A stretch of 64,000 nucleotides of DNA from Shimia haliotis (GTDB lineage Bacteria > Pseudomonadota > Alphaproteobacteria > Rhodobacterales > Rhodobacteraceae). Below, one piece after another: positions 47,503 through 55,584 of the stretch; the stretch's first letter is position 1; each line of letters starts with the position of its first letter. Under the pieces are notes generated by a model. That model searched no databases and was not told the origin of the DNA. It was given only the letters and a program-made list of their open reading frames with translations. Location of the stretch: NCBI RefSeq assembly GCF_900114415.1, contig NZ_FOSZ01000001.1, positions 682,001 through 746,000 on the forward strand, given 5' to 3'. A program made the translations under genes and the position numbers.

Positions 47503-48555
47503 TCACGCTGTGACTCGCGCAGCCCGTACGTGGTGTTTCTCTCTTTGGGCCAGCCATTTTTCGGCAAATCCCAAAACTTCTAATTCCGTTGTCTCCGGAC
47601 CCAAACTGATCCGGATCGCGCTTGCGGCGGTGGCCTCGTCATAGCCCATGGCCGTCAAAACGCGGCTGGCGCGCACTTTGCCCGAGGAGCACGCCGATCC
47701 TGCCGAAATGGCATATCCTGCAAGGTCCATTTGCATGACCTGCGTTTCGCCCTTCCATCCCGGTGTGGCGATACATGTGGTGTTTGGAAGGCGTTTCGCC
47801 CCCTTGCCCACGATGACTGAGTCTTTTGCTCTGTCTTCCAGGGTGTCTTCCAGCAAATTACGCAGCTGTGCAACCCGTTCCCAAACGCCATTTGCGAGGT
47901 CATTCGCCGCAGCTTTGGCCGCTGCGGCAAATCCCGCCGCGCCGATCACATTTTCCGTGCCCGCACGACGCCCCATTTCCTGACCACCGCCCAAAAGCTG
48001 AGCCGGTACATCGGTGCCGCGCTTCACGATGAGCGCCCCAATGCCCTTAGGCCCGCCAAGTTTGTGCGCCGACACCAAAGCCATGGTTGCGCCGGACCAG
48101 TTGAACGCCACCGGCAGTTTGCCAAATGCCTGCGTCATGTCACTTACCGCGAGGCCTTCGGGCAAGATTTGCACCACGCCGGTTTCGCTGTTGGCGGCTT
48201 GCAAACAGCTTTGGGAGGGCTCAACTACGGACACCAAGCCATTGGTATCGCAAGTCAAATCGCCCTGAACCCATGCACCGACAGCGTCATGTTCGATGTC
48301 TGCTGCGTGCAGACCGCGGTCACGCAATGCCAATGCGGCCGCTTCCGTGGCGGAGGAGGTAAAAATCACATCCGCCCCGTCCGCACCAAACGCCGAGGCA
48401 ATGTCCGTGCGTGCGGTTTCCATCACCGACTTGGCCTTGCGCCCCTCTCCATGAACACTGGAGGGGTTGCCGACCACATCCATGGCGGCAATCATCGCTT
48501 CGCGCGCCTCAGGGCGCAGCGGCGTTGTTGCGTTATGATCCAAATAAGCCCGCAT
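47503..48555 (-). CDS. cysteine desulfurase, IscS/NifS-like
   Basis: This 350-residue class V aminotransferase is a shorter IscS-like protein: [14 protein letters not shown] start, PLP lysine K165 in [10 protein letters not shown] and mobile-loop cysteine C289 in [10 protein letters not shown]. IscS proper has about 400 residues and a longer C-terminus. It starts on the IscR stop (TGATG overlap). The operon thus carries two desulfurases, this one and SufS; it may serve tRNA thiolation or Fe-S synthesis under other conditions. Confidence 0.92.
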   Translation of the reverse strand: MRAYLDHNATTPLRPEAREAMIAAMDVVGNPSSVHGEGRKAKSVMETARTDIASAFGADGADVIFTSSATEAAALALRDRGLHAADIEHDAVGAWVQGDLTCDTNGLVSVVEPSQSCLQAANSETGVVQILPEGLAVSDMTQAFGKLPVAFNWSGATMALVSAHKLGGPKGIGALIVKRGTDVPAQLLGGGQEMGRRAGTENVIGAAGFAAAAKAAANDLANGVWERVAQLRNLLEDTLEDRAKDSVIVGKGAKRLPNTTCIATPGWKGETQVMQMDLAGYAISAGSACSSGKVRASRVLTAMGYDEATAASAIRISLGPETTELEVLGFAEKWLAQREKHHVRAARVTA

Positions 48556-49019
48556 CAGGCGTCTTCATCCACCACTGCAAATAGGGTGGGTACGGCCGGA
48601 CAGGGTGCAAGATCATTTTTGATGACGTCAGACAGGCGGGTCTGGTGCAAAAACACATAGACATGCGCCGAGAGCCCTTCCCAAAGGCGGTTGGCCATGG
48701 ACTGTGCCCGCGAGCCGCTGAGGGCACCGCTGGCCCCTGCCCCTGTGTGAAGCGCCGAAACGGTTTCATCGACAGCTGTCAGAATGTCCACGACGCGGAT
48801 TTCGGAGGGTGCCTGCGCCAGACGATATCCACCGCCGGGTCCGCGCACCGATTCCACCAAGCCGCTACGACGCAATTTTACGAACAATTGCTCCAAATAA
48901 GGCAGCGAAATGTCCTGACGCTTAGAAATCTCCGACAGGTTCACAAGACTTTCACCGCCCTGAAGTGCGATATCGGCCAGTGCAACCAGCGCATAGCGCC
49001 CTTTTGTCGACAGTTTCAT
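48555..49019 (-). CDS. iscR: Rrf2-family regulator IscR (without the three-cysteine motif)
   Basis: This 154-residue regulator has the Rrf2 winged helix (MKLSTKGRYALVALADIAL, DISLPYLEQLFVKLRRSGLVESVRGPGGGYRLA). The segment that normally holds three Fe-S-binding cysteines (residues ~88-110) has none; the only cysteine is C140. IscR of Rhodobacter sphaeroides is a known case with unusual cluster ligation, so sensing may still occur. It heads the isc/suf operon and should repress it when clusters are plentiful. Confidence 0.92.
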   Translation of the reverse strand: MKLSTKGRYALVALADIALQGGESLVNLSEISKRQDISLPYLEQLFVKLRRSGLVESVRGPGGGYRLAQAPSEIRVVDILTAVDETVSALHTGAGASGALSGSRAQSMANRLWEGLSAHVYVFLHQTRLSDVIKNDLAPCPAVPTLFAVVDEDA

Positions 49020-49107
49020 CGTCTTACCCCGCGAATTGATTGACCTCAGCCGCTGCTGTGCTTATCTCGCTTAAGCCCTGTGCGGTGCATAGCGCCAAGA
49101 TCAGAAG

Positions 49108-49122
49108 TTAGAACCGTTCTAA
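49108..49122. promoter_or_regulatory. ICE-like palindrome (candidate Irr site)
   Basis: TTAGAAC-C-GTTCTAA is a perfect 7+1+7 inverted repeat. It matches the form of the iron control element bound by Irr in alphaproteobacteria (TTAGAA...TTCTAA). It lies 89-103 bases before the iscR start and 62-76 bases before the divergent hydrolase gene, so it could control either or both. Confidence 0.7.
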
Positions 49123-49183
49123 AGTGACCGAGCAATTTCGTCAAGAAAGGCTTTGTCACATTTGTAGGAGAGATGGAACACCC

Positions 49184-49840
49184 ATGCCCGAGGTGATTTT
49201 CCCAGGACCAGAAGGCCGCCTCGAAGGCCGCTACCACCCGCAGAAAGAAAAAGACGCACCGATTGCGATCGTGCTTCATCCGCATCCGCAGTTTGGCGGG
49301 ACGATGAACAACAAGGTCGTCTACAATCTCCACTATGCGTTCTACAACATGGGCTTCACCGTGTTGCGGTTCAATTTCCGTGGTGTTGGCCGCTCGCAAG
49401 GCGAATATGACCAAGGTGTTGGTGAGCTGTCTGATGCGGCGTCGGCGCTGGATTACTTGCAGTCGATGAACAACAACTCCAAACATTGCTGGGTCGCCGG
49501 CTTCTCGTTTGGGGCGTGGATCGGCATGCAACTTTTGATGCGCCGCCCCGAGATCACCGGATTTATCTCGATCGCACCGCCCGCGAATATGTATGACTTT
49601 TCGTTCCTCGCACCCTGCCCCAGTTCGGGCTTGATCCTGAACGGCACCAACGACCGTGTTGCGCCTCCGGCAGACACCCATACGCTGGTGAACAAGCTGC
49701 ACGAGCAAAAAGGCATCACAATCACGCACACCGAGATCGAAGGCTCCGGTCACTTCTTTGAAACCGAAGAGCACATGGACCAGATGACCGGCACCGTGAC
49801 GGATTATGTCAAGCGACGCCTGACCGAGACCACGCGCTGA
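49184..49840 (+). CDS. alpha/beta hydrolase
   Basis: This 218-residue serine hydrolase has nucleophile S108 in GFSFGAW, D157 in GTNDRV and H190 in GSGHFF, with an oxyanion-type HPHPQFGG loop near residue 32-39. It resembles the dienelactone-hydrolase-like proteins widespread in alphaproteobacteria. The substrate is unknown. AGGAG lies 10-14 bases before ATG 49184, which is a rather long spacing. It is divergent from iscR and overlaps the next gene by one base. Confidence 0.88.
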   Translation: MPEVIFPGPEGRLEGRYHPQKEKDAPIAIVLHPHPQFGGTMNNKVVYNLHYAFYNMGFTVLRFNFRGVGRSQGEYDQGVGELSDAASALDYLQSMNNNSKHCWVAGFSFGAWIGMQLLMRRPEITGFISIAPPANMYDFSFLAPCPSSGLILNGTNDRVAPPADTHTLVNKLHEQKGITITHTEIEGSGHFFETEEHMDQMTGTVTDYVKRRLTETTR

Positions 49841-50076
49841 TGGGCACGCTTGAGCGTCTTGCGGCAAAACTCGCCGAAGATACCGTCAAAGTGCAAAAAG
49901 AGACCGGCGAAGACCGGCTGTTTGTAGAGGTCGGCAACATCCTTGCTGCCGCCTCGCAATCTCTCGAGGAAGCCTATTTGACGGAAATGCGGGTCCGCAT
50001 GGCCGAGGAAAAGGCACGCATGTTCCTGATCCAGAAAGTCAAAGATGCCCGCGCTGCCGCTGGATCGGACGAATGA
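49840..50076 (+). CDS. small helical protein, unknown function
   Basis: This 78-residue, highly charged, mostly helical protein (AAKLAEDTVKVQKETGEDRLFVEVGNILAAASQSLEEAYLTEMRVRM) has heptad-like hydrophobic spacing, suggesting a coiled coil or small bundle. It begins on the hydrolase stop (TGATG) and overlaps the HD gene by four bases, so all three are co-translated. No family is recognised. Confidence 0.78.
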   Translation: MGTLERLAAKLAEDTVKVQKETGEDRLFVEVGNILAAASQSLEEAYLTEMRVRMAEEKARMFLIQKVKDARAAAGSDE

Positions 50077-50654
50077 CGGACCGGCTTGCGGCGCAGATCG
50101 CGTTTCTGACCGAAGCAGACAAGCTCAAGTCGGTGTATCGCGCGACCAAAGTTCTGGACGGCCATCGTCATGAGGACAGCGGAAGCCACAGCTGGCATAT
50201 CGCGCTTTATGCGATGATTTTGGCCGAACACGCCAAAACACCTGTGAACATCGACCGCGTGATCAAGATGCTTTTGATCCACGATCTTGTGGAAATCGAC
50301 GTTGGCGACAGCCCGATTCATGGAGATCATGATATTGCCGCGATGGAAGCCGCAGAGGCCAAGGCGGCGGATCGGATCTTTGGTCTGTTGCCTGACGATC
50401 AGCGCGACGCGTTTCGCGCGCTTTGGGATGAATTTGAGGCCGCCGAAAGCGACGACGCGGTCTTTGCCAAATCCATAGACCGTGTGCAGCCAGTGATCGG
50501 CAACCTTGAGACCAACGGTGGCACATGGCCTGAATACAATGTGACTGCGCAGCAACTGGAAGATCGGGTCGGCTGGAAAGTTGCCAAAGGCGCGCCCGCG
50601 ATCTGGGAGCATCTGCGTCAGCGCATCGCCGACTGGTTTGCGCGCAGCACCTGA
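50073..50654 (+). CDS. HD-domain phosphohydrolase (YfbR/HDDC2-like)
   Basis: This 193-residue protein has the HD-domain metal ligands: H42 in SHSWHIAL, H70-D71 in LLIHDLVEIDVGD, and a later aspartate in KSIDRVQPV. HDDC2/YfbR-like members are 5'-deoxynucleotidases acting on dNMPs, which is the likely but unproven activity. It is the last gene of the three-gene unit and converges on the PLA2-like gene with a one-base gap. Confidence 0.88.
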   Translation: MTDRLAAQIAFLTEADKLKSVYRATKVLDGHRHEDSGSHSWHIALYAMILAEHAKTPVNIDRVIKMLLIHDLVEIDVGDSPIHGDHDIAAMEAAEAKAADRIFGLLPDDQRDAFRALWDEFEAAESDDAVFAKSIDRVQPVIGNLETNGGTWPEYNVTAQQLEDRVGWKVAKGAPAIWEHLRQRIADWFARST

Positions 50655-50655
50655 G

Positions 50656-51198
50656 TTACCAGCATTGCGCCCAGCCGTACCCCCATCGCCATGGCAAGCC
50701 TGAGCACGGGGCTCCGCCCACGCGAACGGCATCAAACATCCGATCGGCGATGAACGAGAACGCCTGTTCTATCTTGTCTTGTGGTTGATCGTAGCGGGCC
50801 TGTAGGGCGGCGCTGTCGTCCTGTGCCACAGCAACAACACAAACGCGCAGCTGTTCATCCGCCACAAGGCGCGCCTGGAAACTCGCAAATGGCGTGCTGT
50901 CCTCACCTCCAAGGTGATAGGCTTGGTCGTGGATTACACAACACTGCTCCCATGGTGGGGTCTTACCTTGCGTGTCGCGGAACTCGGGAAAGACCTGTGC
51001 GACCCCACGCCAGACCGACGACATGCCACCCGAACATCCGTCAGTGGTAAAGGGCGCCAGCGCTGCATCATCGGCAGAACGGGTTTCCGCAAGCCGAGCA
51101 TGACGCCACAGTTCTAATTGCGCAATCGGCCCCAACCGGTCCTCAGCCGCGCTTTGTGTTGCGAGGAAAATTCCGATCAGCGCCAGCAGCTTAGTCAA
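50656..51198 (-). CDS. secreted phospholipase A2-like protein
   Basis: This 180-residue protein has a signal peptide (MTKLLALIGIFLATQSAAE). A phospholipase-A2-like core follows: TTDGCSGG (residues 51-58) as a possible calcium loop and PPWEQCCVIHDQAYHLGG (81-98) with the paired cysteines C86-C87 and the His-Asp dyad H90-D91. Further cysteines (C119 region and two near the C-terminus) fit disulfides. The start is TTG 51198, seven bases after GGAG, and it overlaps the GDPD stop by eight bases. Catalysis is inferred from the motif. Confidence 0.72.
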   Translation of the reverse strand: MTKLLALIGIFLATQSAAEDRLGPIAQLELWRHARLAETRSADDAALAPFTTDGCSGGMSSVWRGVAQVFPEFRDTQGKTPPWEQCCVIHDQAYHLGGEDSTPFASFQARLVADEQLRVCVVAVAQDDSAALQARYDQPQDKIEQAFSFIADRMFDAVRVGGAPCSGLPWRWGYGWAQCW

Positions 51199-53011
51199 AC
51201 CATGTCTCCAGATCGAGCCCGATCCGACCAGCCAACCCGAGGATCAATCGCTCGCTGCCGCTCAGGTCTCGACGTTCCGAAAGCACCTTGCGCGCCAATT
51301 CTGGTTCATCGGTGATCAACCCGTCCACGCCAAGCGAAATCATCGCCGACATCGCGAGCGGATCGTTCACGGTCCAGACATAGACCTTTTTGCCTGCCGC
51401 CTGACTTTCCTTAACCAAACGATGCGACGTCGTGGCCGAGTTCACCGCGAGAAAATCCGCATCAAGATCCCACATCTGCCCAAGAGAGGCAGAAGCGAGC
51501 AATCCGATATCCCAATCCGGTCTCAAGCCACGCATTTTCGTAACCGCGCCGTATTTCAGCGACATGATCTTGACCTGATCAGCCATGCCTTCGGCCTCGA
51601 CGATGTCCACGACACGCTGCTCAAGCATCACGTCATGACCATAATACTTAAGCTCGATCACGACACCTGACCGATCCTTCGCTGCGCGTAAGACATCGCT
51701 CAGCAACGGAGTTCTTTGGTCTGCATAGGTCGGGTCAAACCAGCTGCCGATGTCAATGTCGGCGAGATCCTCAAGTTTTGCATCCCAAATATTGAGGGGA
51801 TTGCCTGCGAGTTTCATAAAGTCGCTGTCGTGCATGACGACAATTTCATCGTCTGCGGTTTCCTGCACGTCAATTTCCACCCAGTCGGCACCAACACGTA
51901 TGGCTTCGTTTACTGCCGCCATAGTGTTTTCCGGCTTTGCGCCTGCCGCGCCTCGGTGGGCAATCACCTCGACCGGCTGTCCGTCATCCACGGGTGCCAA
52001 GTCGGCCAAACCAAGCAGACCCACGCCGCCAAATACAAATGCCGCAGCCGTGATCAGAACCAAGGCGCCTTTTGGAACTGCGTGAGGCGTTGTGCGGCGC
52101 CGTGGCCAGTCGGCCTCTGCCATTATCAGGACCGAAACCGCGCCCGTGGTAATCGCGCTGATCAGCACATTGACCAACCCCAGGAGACCTGCCAGCAGAA
52201 CCAGAACAACCACAAGCCCGCGCGTGGATTGCGGCATGATGGCCAACATAAGATCCGCAAGGATCGTGACGGCGCCCACGCCGATCATGAATACCCCCCC
52301 GCTTATCGCGCCCCAAAGCACCAACCGCAGCAAAAAGGCCCACATGCGCCCATGCATGCGCGCTCGACTTTCGCGCAGCGCCTCCGACGGCGGCATTCCG
52401 GCAAGGATCACAAGCGGCAGGCAAAGCGACCAGCCCAGCAATCGCCACGCCAGCAGCGCGCCCCACACGGCCAAGATCGCGCCGATCACCCAGACCGCCT
52501 GCCAAAAAATCGGCGGCTGGTGGGTGAGATAATAGTTGATGTCAAACTCGGTCAGCCATTGAAGGCCGAGAAAGCCGGCCAGTCCAAGGAACGGCAGGCT
52601 GAGCAAGATGATATGCAACGTGAGACGCATCGCCAAAGTCAGCACTGCGTAAATCTGCGGCAGCACCAGAGCGGCACCGTCCCAAATGCCGACTTCGCCG
52701 TGCATGTGGTCATGGTGCGCGGTCGCCATCATGAATGCGACGTTCATCACGGCAAGAACCAAGGCCATGGCCACCAAAAGGATGCCACCCACCGCACCGG
52801 CCGGAGACAAAAGAAACAGCGCAATGTCAAAATCCGCCAGTGCGGGCTTGCCGGAGAACGACAGAGCCGCCCTTGCCGTGAGTGCCATCAGAGGCGCAAA
52901 GACCGCCGCCAAAAGGATGTTGAACACTATGTTGGCTGCCACAAACGGCAGTTTAAGCCGCCAGCCCGTGGAAAATGACTCTTTAACGTCTTGAAATGCG
53001 GTTGAAATCAT
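51191..53011 (-). CDS. glycerophosphodiester phosphodiesterase with N-terminal membrane domain
   Basis: This 606-residue protein has about eight membrane helices in residues 1-340 (GPDPase_memb type) fused to a GDPD TIM barrel (about 348-590). Catalytic H352-R353 in AHRGAAGAKPENT, EIDVQ and VMHDSDF are visible. The enzyme splits glycerophosphodiesters into glycerol-3-phosphate and an alcohol; the topology suggests the barrel is held at the membrane surface. GGGA precedes ATG 53011. Its 3' end overlaps the PLA2-like gene, so the two are coupled and could degrade phospholipid stepwise. Confidence 0.9.
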   Translation of the reverse strand: MISTAFQDVKESFSTGWRLKLPFVAANIVFNILLAAVFAPLMALTARAALSFSGKPALADFDIALFLLSPAGAVGGILLVAMALVLAVMNVAFMMATAHHDHMHGEVGIWDGAALVLPQIYAVLTLAMRLTLHIILLSLPFLGLAGFLGLQWLTEFDINYYLTHQPPIFWQAVWVIGAILAVWGALLAWRLLGWSLCLPLVILAGMPPSEALRESRARMHGRMWAFLLRLVLWGAISGGVFMIGVGAVTILADLMLAIMPQSTRGLVVVLVLLAGLLGLVNVLISAITTGAVSVLIMAEADWPRRRTTPHAVPKGALVLITAAAFVFGGVGLLGLADLAPVDDGQPVEVIAHRGAAGAKPENTMAAVNEAIRVGADWVEIDVQETADDEIVVMHDSDFMKLAGNPLNIWDAKLEDLADIDIGSWFDPTYADQRTPLLSDVLRAAKDRSGVVIELKYYGHDVMLEQRVVDIVEAEGMADQVKIMSLKYGAVTKMRGLRPDWDIGLLASASLGQMWDLDADFLAVNSATTSHRLVKESQAAGKKVYVWTVNDPLAMSAMISLGVDGLITDEPELARKVLSERRDLSGSERLILGLAGRIGLDLETWFD

Positions 53012-53204
53012 AACGGGTTCCCAAAGGTGTTTCGCACCACCTTATATTCCCCGTAGTGCGACGTCGACAAACTAGGTGACGAAGCGGCATACTTCCCATC
53101 TCAGGCGCGTCACTATTTGGTATACAATCGCATACATTGCTTTTCTTTCCACAAAACTTCCTCTAAGGAAGGCGTAAATACGACTCGGTTCACAGGAGAC
53201 CCCC
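53012..53204. promoter_or_regulatory. divergent promoter region of the GDPD gene and icd
   Basis: The 193-base gap holds TTTGGTATACAATCG with a second CATACA directly after (about 53114-53136), a GntR-operator-like or -10-like element. A perfect 6+3+6 inverted repeat CTTCCT-CTA-AGGAAG lies at 53157-53171 in the probable icd leader. On the minus strand no acceptable Pho box is present. Confidence 0.4.
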
Positions 53205-54419
53205 ATGACCAAGATCAAAGTCGAAAATCCCATCGTCGAAATGGACGGCGATGAAATGACCCGCATCATGTGGCAGTTCATCAAAGACAAGTTGATCCTG
53301 CCCTATCTCGACATTGACCTTTTGTATTACGATCTTGGCATAGAGGAACGGGACCGCACCGAAGATCAGATCACAATTGACGCCGCAGAAAAGACCAAAG
53401 AGGTCGGGGTTGCGGTTAAATGTGCCACTATCACGCCGGACGAACAGCGTGTTGAAGAATTCGGCCTTAAGAAAATGTGGCGCAGCCCGAATGGAACGAT
53501 CCGCAACATTCTGGGCGGTGTGGTTTTCCGCCAGCCGATCATCTGCAAAAACGTACCCCGCCTTGTGCCAGGTTGGACTTCGCCCATCGTGGTCGGTCGC
53601 CATGCCTTTGGCGATCAGTACAAAGCCACAGACTTTACCTTTCCCGGTGCTGGTAAGCTGACCATGAAATTTGTCGGCGAAGATGGCACAGTGATCGAGA
53701 AAGAGGTCTATGACGCGCCGTCTGCGGGCGTTTATCAGGCGATGTACAACCTCGACAGCTCGATCATCGATTTTGCGCGCGCGTCGTTTAACTACGGCCT
53801 GAAACTTGGCTGGCCTGTGTACCTTTCAACCAAAAACACCATCCTGAAAGCCTATGACGGGCGGTTCAAAGACCTGTTCCAGCAGATTTTCGAAGAAGAG
53901 TTCGAAGAGCAGTTCAAAGAGGCCGGCATCTGGTATGAGCATCGCCTGATCGACGACATGGTCGCCTGCGCGATGAAGTGGAACGGCAAATTTGTCTGGG
54001 CCTGCAAAAACTATGACGGCGATGTACAGTCCGACACCGTGGCGCAGGGCTTTGGTTCCTTGGGTCTGATGACCTCGCAGTTGATGACGCCGGATGGAAA
54101 GATTGTGGAGGCCGAAGCGGCCCACGGCACCGTGACCCGTCACTACCGCCAGCATCAGAAAGGTGAAGCGACCTCGACGAACTCGATCGCCTCGATCTAT
54201 GCCTGGACCGGCGGGTTGAAGCACCGCGCCAAGCTTGATGACAATGCGGCCCTCGCAAATTTTGCGGAAACGCTGGAAAACGTAATCGTGGACACCGTGG
54301 AAAGTGGCCACATGACCAAAGACCTCGCGCTTTTGGTTGGCCCAAATCAGGGCTGGCTCACCACGATGGGATTCCTTGAGAAAATCGACGAAAACTTGAG
54401 CAAAGCTCTGGCCGGCTGA
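53205..54419 (+). CDS. icd: NADP-dependent isocitrate dehydrogenase
   Basis: This 404-residue enzyme is of the eukaryote-like homodimeric IDH type ([57 protein letters not shown]), common in Rhodobacterales. It converts isocitrate to 2-oxoglutarate in the TCA cycle and supplies NADPH. CAGGAGA precedes ATG 53205. The gene is transcribed alone and closed by a strong terminator. Confidence 0.97.
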   Translation: MTKIKVENPIVEMDGDEMTRIMWQFIKDKLILPYLDIDLLYYDLGIEERDRTEDQITIDAAEKTKEVGVAVKCATITPDEQRVEEFGLKKMWRSPNGTIRNILGGVVFRQPIICKNVPRLVPGWTSPIVVGRHAFGDQYKATDFTFPGAGKLTMKFVGEDGTVIEKEVYDAPSAGVYQAMYNLDSSIIDFARASFNYGLKLGWPVYLSTKNTILKAYDGRFKDLFQQIFEEEFEEQFKEAGIWYEHRLIDDMVACAMKWNGKFVWACKNYDGDVQSDTVAQGFGSLGLMTSQLMTPDGKIVEAEAAHGTVTRHYRQHQKGEATSTNSIASIYAWTGGLKHRAKLDDNAALANFAETLENVIVDTVESGHMTKDLALLVGPNQGWLTTMGFLEKIDENLSKALAG

Positions 54420-54442
54420 TTGTTGCCGCAAAACCGGTGACA

Positions 54443-54473
54443 AAGGGGCAAGGCACGCGCCTTGCCCCTTTTG
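54443..54473 (+). terminator. intrinsic terminator after icd
   Basis: AAGGGGCAAGGC and GCCTTGCCCCTT form a perfect 12-bp stem around ACGC, followed by TT. It is 24 bases after the icd stop. Confidence 0.88.
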
Positions 54474-54533
54474 CATATCAGCCATGCGCGCCGCTCTATG
54501 GACAGTTTCAAATCCGTCCTGCAAAGCGCAACT

Positions 54534-55154
54534 ATGGTTAGCTTTCTTGAATCCCCGAGCCCCGAACAGCACAGCTATTTTGACGACTTTCAGGGACTGA
54601 TTGTCGGCACCCTTCTGGTGGCTCTATCAGTGCAGTTCCTGCAAACCGCAGAGCTTTTTACCGGCCAGATCGCCGGCTTGTCGCTGGTTGGCGAACGGGC
54701 GACGGGCGTCAGTTTCGGAAGCCTTTTCTTTGTGTTGAACCTGCCGTTTTACATCATTGCGCTTTTGCGCATGGGTTGGTTTTTCACCGCAAAAACCTTT
54801 GTTGCCGTTGCCATGCTGACGTTCTGGAGCTTCCTGCTGCCGCAGTTTCTTGGTTTTGACAGCCTTGATCGGTTGCTGGGCGGAGTTCTTGCCGGTGTGA
54901 CCGCGGGCGCGGGCCTTATTGTTTTGTTCCGGCACGGCGCCACACTGGGGGGCGTCGGTATTGTCGCGGTTTGGCTTCAGGACACAAAAGGCATCAAGGC
55001 CGGATGGGTACAGTTGGGCTTTGACCTGTTGGTCTTTGCACTTGCCTTGTCGTTTTTTGACATACAAGCTGTTGTCTTTTCCCTCATTGGTGCTGCCATT
55101 ACCAATGTGATGATTGCCACCAACCATCGCCGTGACCGCTACATCGCGCACTAA
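54534..55154 (+). CDS. YitT-family membrane protein
   Basis: This 206-residue protein has five to six predicted membrane helices and the YitT/DUF161 pattern (FQGLIVGTLLVALSVQFL, TGQIAGLSLV, GVLAGVTAGAGLIVLFRHGATLGGVGIVA). Function is not established. The start is uncertain: ATG 54534 gives the usual length, while an in-frame ATG at 54498 would add 12 residues. Neither has a clear ribosome-binding site. An SMR exporter gene follows ten bases later. Confidence 0.82.
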   Translation: MVSFLESPSPEQHSYFDDFQGLIVGTLLVALSVQFLQTAELFTGQIAGLSLVGERATGVSFGSLFFVLNLPFYIIALLRMGWFFTAKTFVAVAMLTFWSFLLPQFLGFDSLDRLLGGVLAGVTAGAGLIVLFRHGATLGGVGIVAVWLQDTKGIKAGWVQLGFDLLVFALALSFFDIQAVVFSLIGAAITNVMIATNHRRDRYIAH

Positions 55155-55164
55155 GGATATTCCG

Positions 55165-55500
55165 ATGCCCAAAGCCTATCTGCTTTTGATGATTGCCGTT
55201 GTGTTTGAAACCATCGGCACCGCCTCGCTGCAGGCCAGTCAGCAATTCACCCGCCTTGTGCCTTCCGTTTTGGTGGTGATCGGCTATGGCGCGGCGTTCT
55301 ATTTGATGGCCCAAACCCTCAAGTACCTGCCGGTCGGCATCACCTATGCGGTCTGGTCCGGTCTGGGCATTGTGTTCATCTCGGTCATCGCCTTTTTTGC
55401 CTTTGGCCAGAAGCTCGACTGGCCCGCCATCATCGGGATGGGGCTTATTGTGCTTGGCATTCTTGTCATTCACCTGTTTTCCAACACAGCTGTGCATTGA
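55165..55500 (+). CDS. small multidrug resistance (SMR/EmrE) family exporter
   Basis: This 111-residue protein has four membrane helices and the essential glutamate E15 in VVFETIGTASL. GITYAVWSGLG and the WPAIIGMGLIVLGILVIHL C-terminus follow. Such proteins are proton-coupled exporters of cationic compounds, guanidinium or quaternary amines. AAGGA at seven bases supports ATG 55165. It is probably co-transcribed with the YitT gene and ends 26 bases before the hairpin in front of typA. Confidence 0.92.
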   Translation: MPKAYLLLMIAVVFETIGTASLQASQQFTRLVPSVLVVIGYGAAFYLMAQTLKYLPVGITYAVWSGLGIVFISVIAFFAFGQKLDWPAIIGMGLIVLGILVIHLFSNTAVH

Positions 55501-55526
55501 TCCGCTCACTAAGTTTCATTATGGGT

Positions 55527-55584
55527 CTGGCCTTTTCGTGCGCTCCGCGTTAGGGCGGGCGCGAACAGGAAAAGGCCAGTTTTT
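55527..55584 (+). promoter_or_regulatory. hairpin with T-tract covering the typA ribosome-binding site
   Basis: CTGGCCTTTTC (55527-55537) pairs over 11 bases with GAAAAGGCCAG (55569-55579). The loop contains a further GC-rich stem. TTTTT follows and then the typA ATG. The AGGAAAAGG ribosome-binding site lies in the 3' arm. It can be read as a terminator of the SMR transcript or as a translation-blocking structure for typA. Confidence 0.75.

Noticed and set aside
53070-53095. Possible Pho box upstream of the GDPD gene
   Set aside because: The half-sites GTCAC and TGTCG are spaced 12 rather than 11 bases apart and the second is degenerate, so phosphate control of the PLA2-GDPD pair is not supported by sequence.
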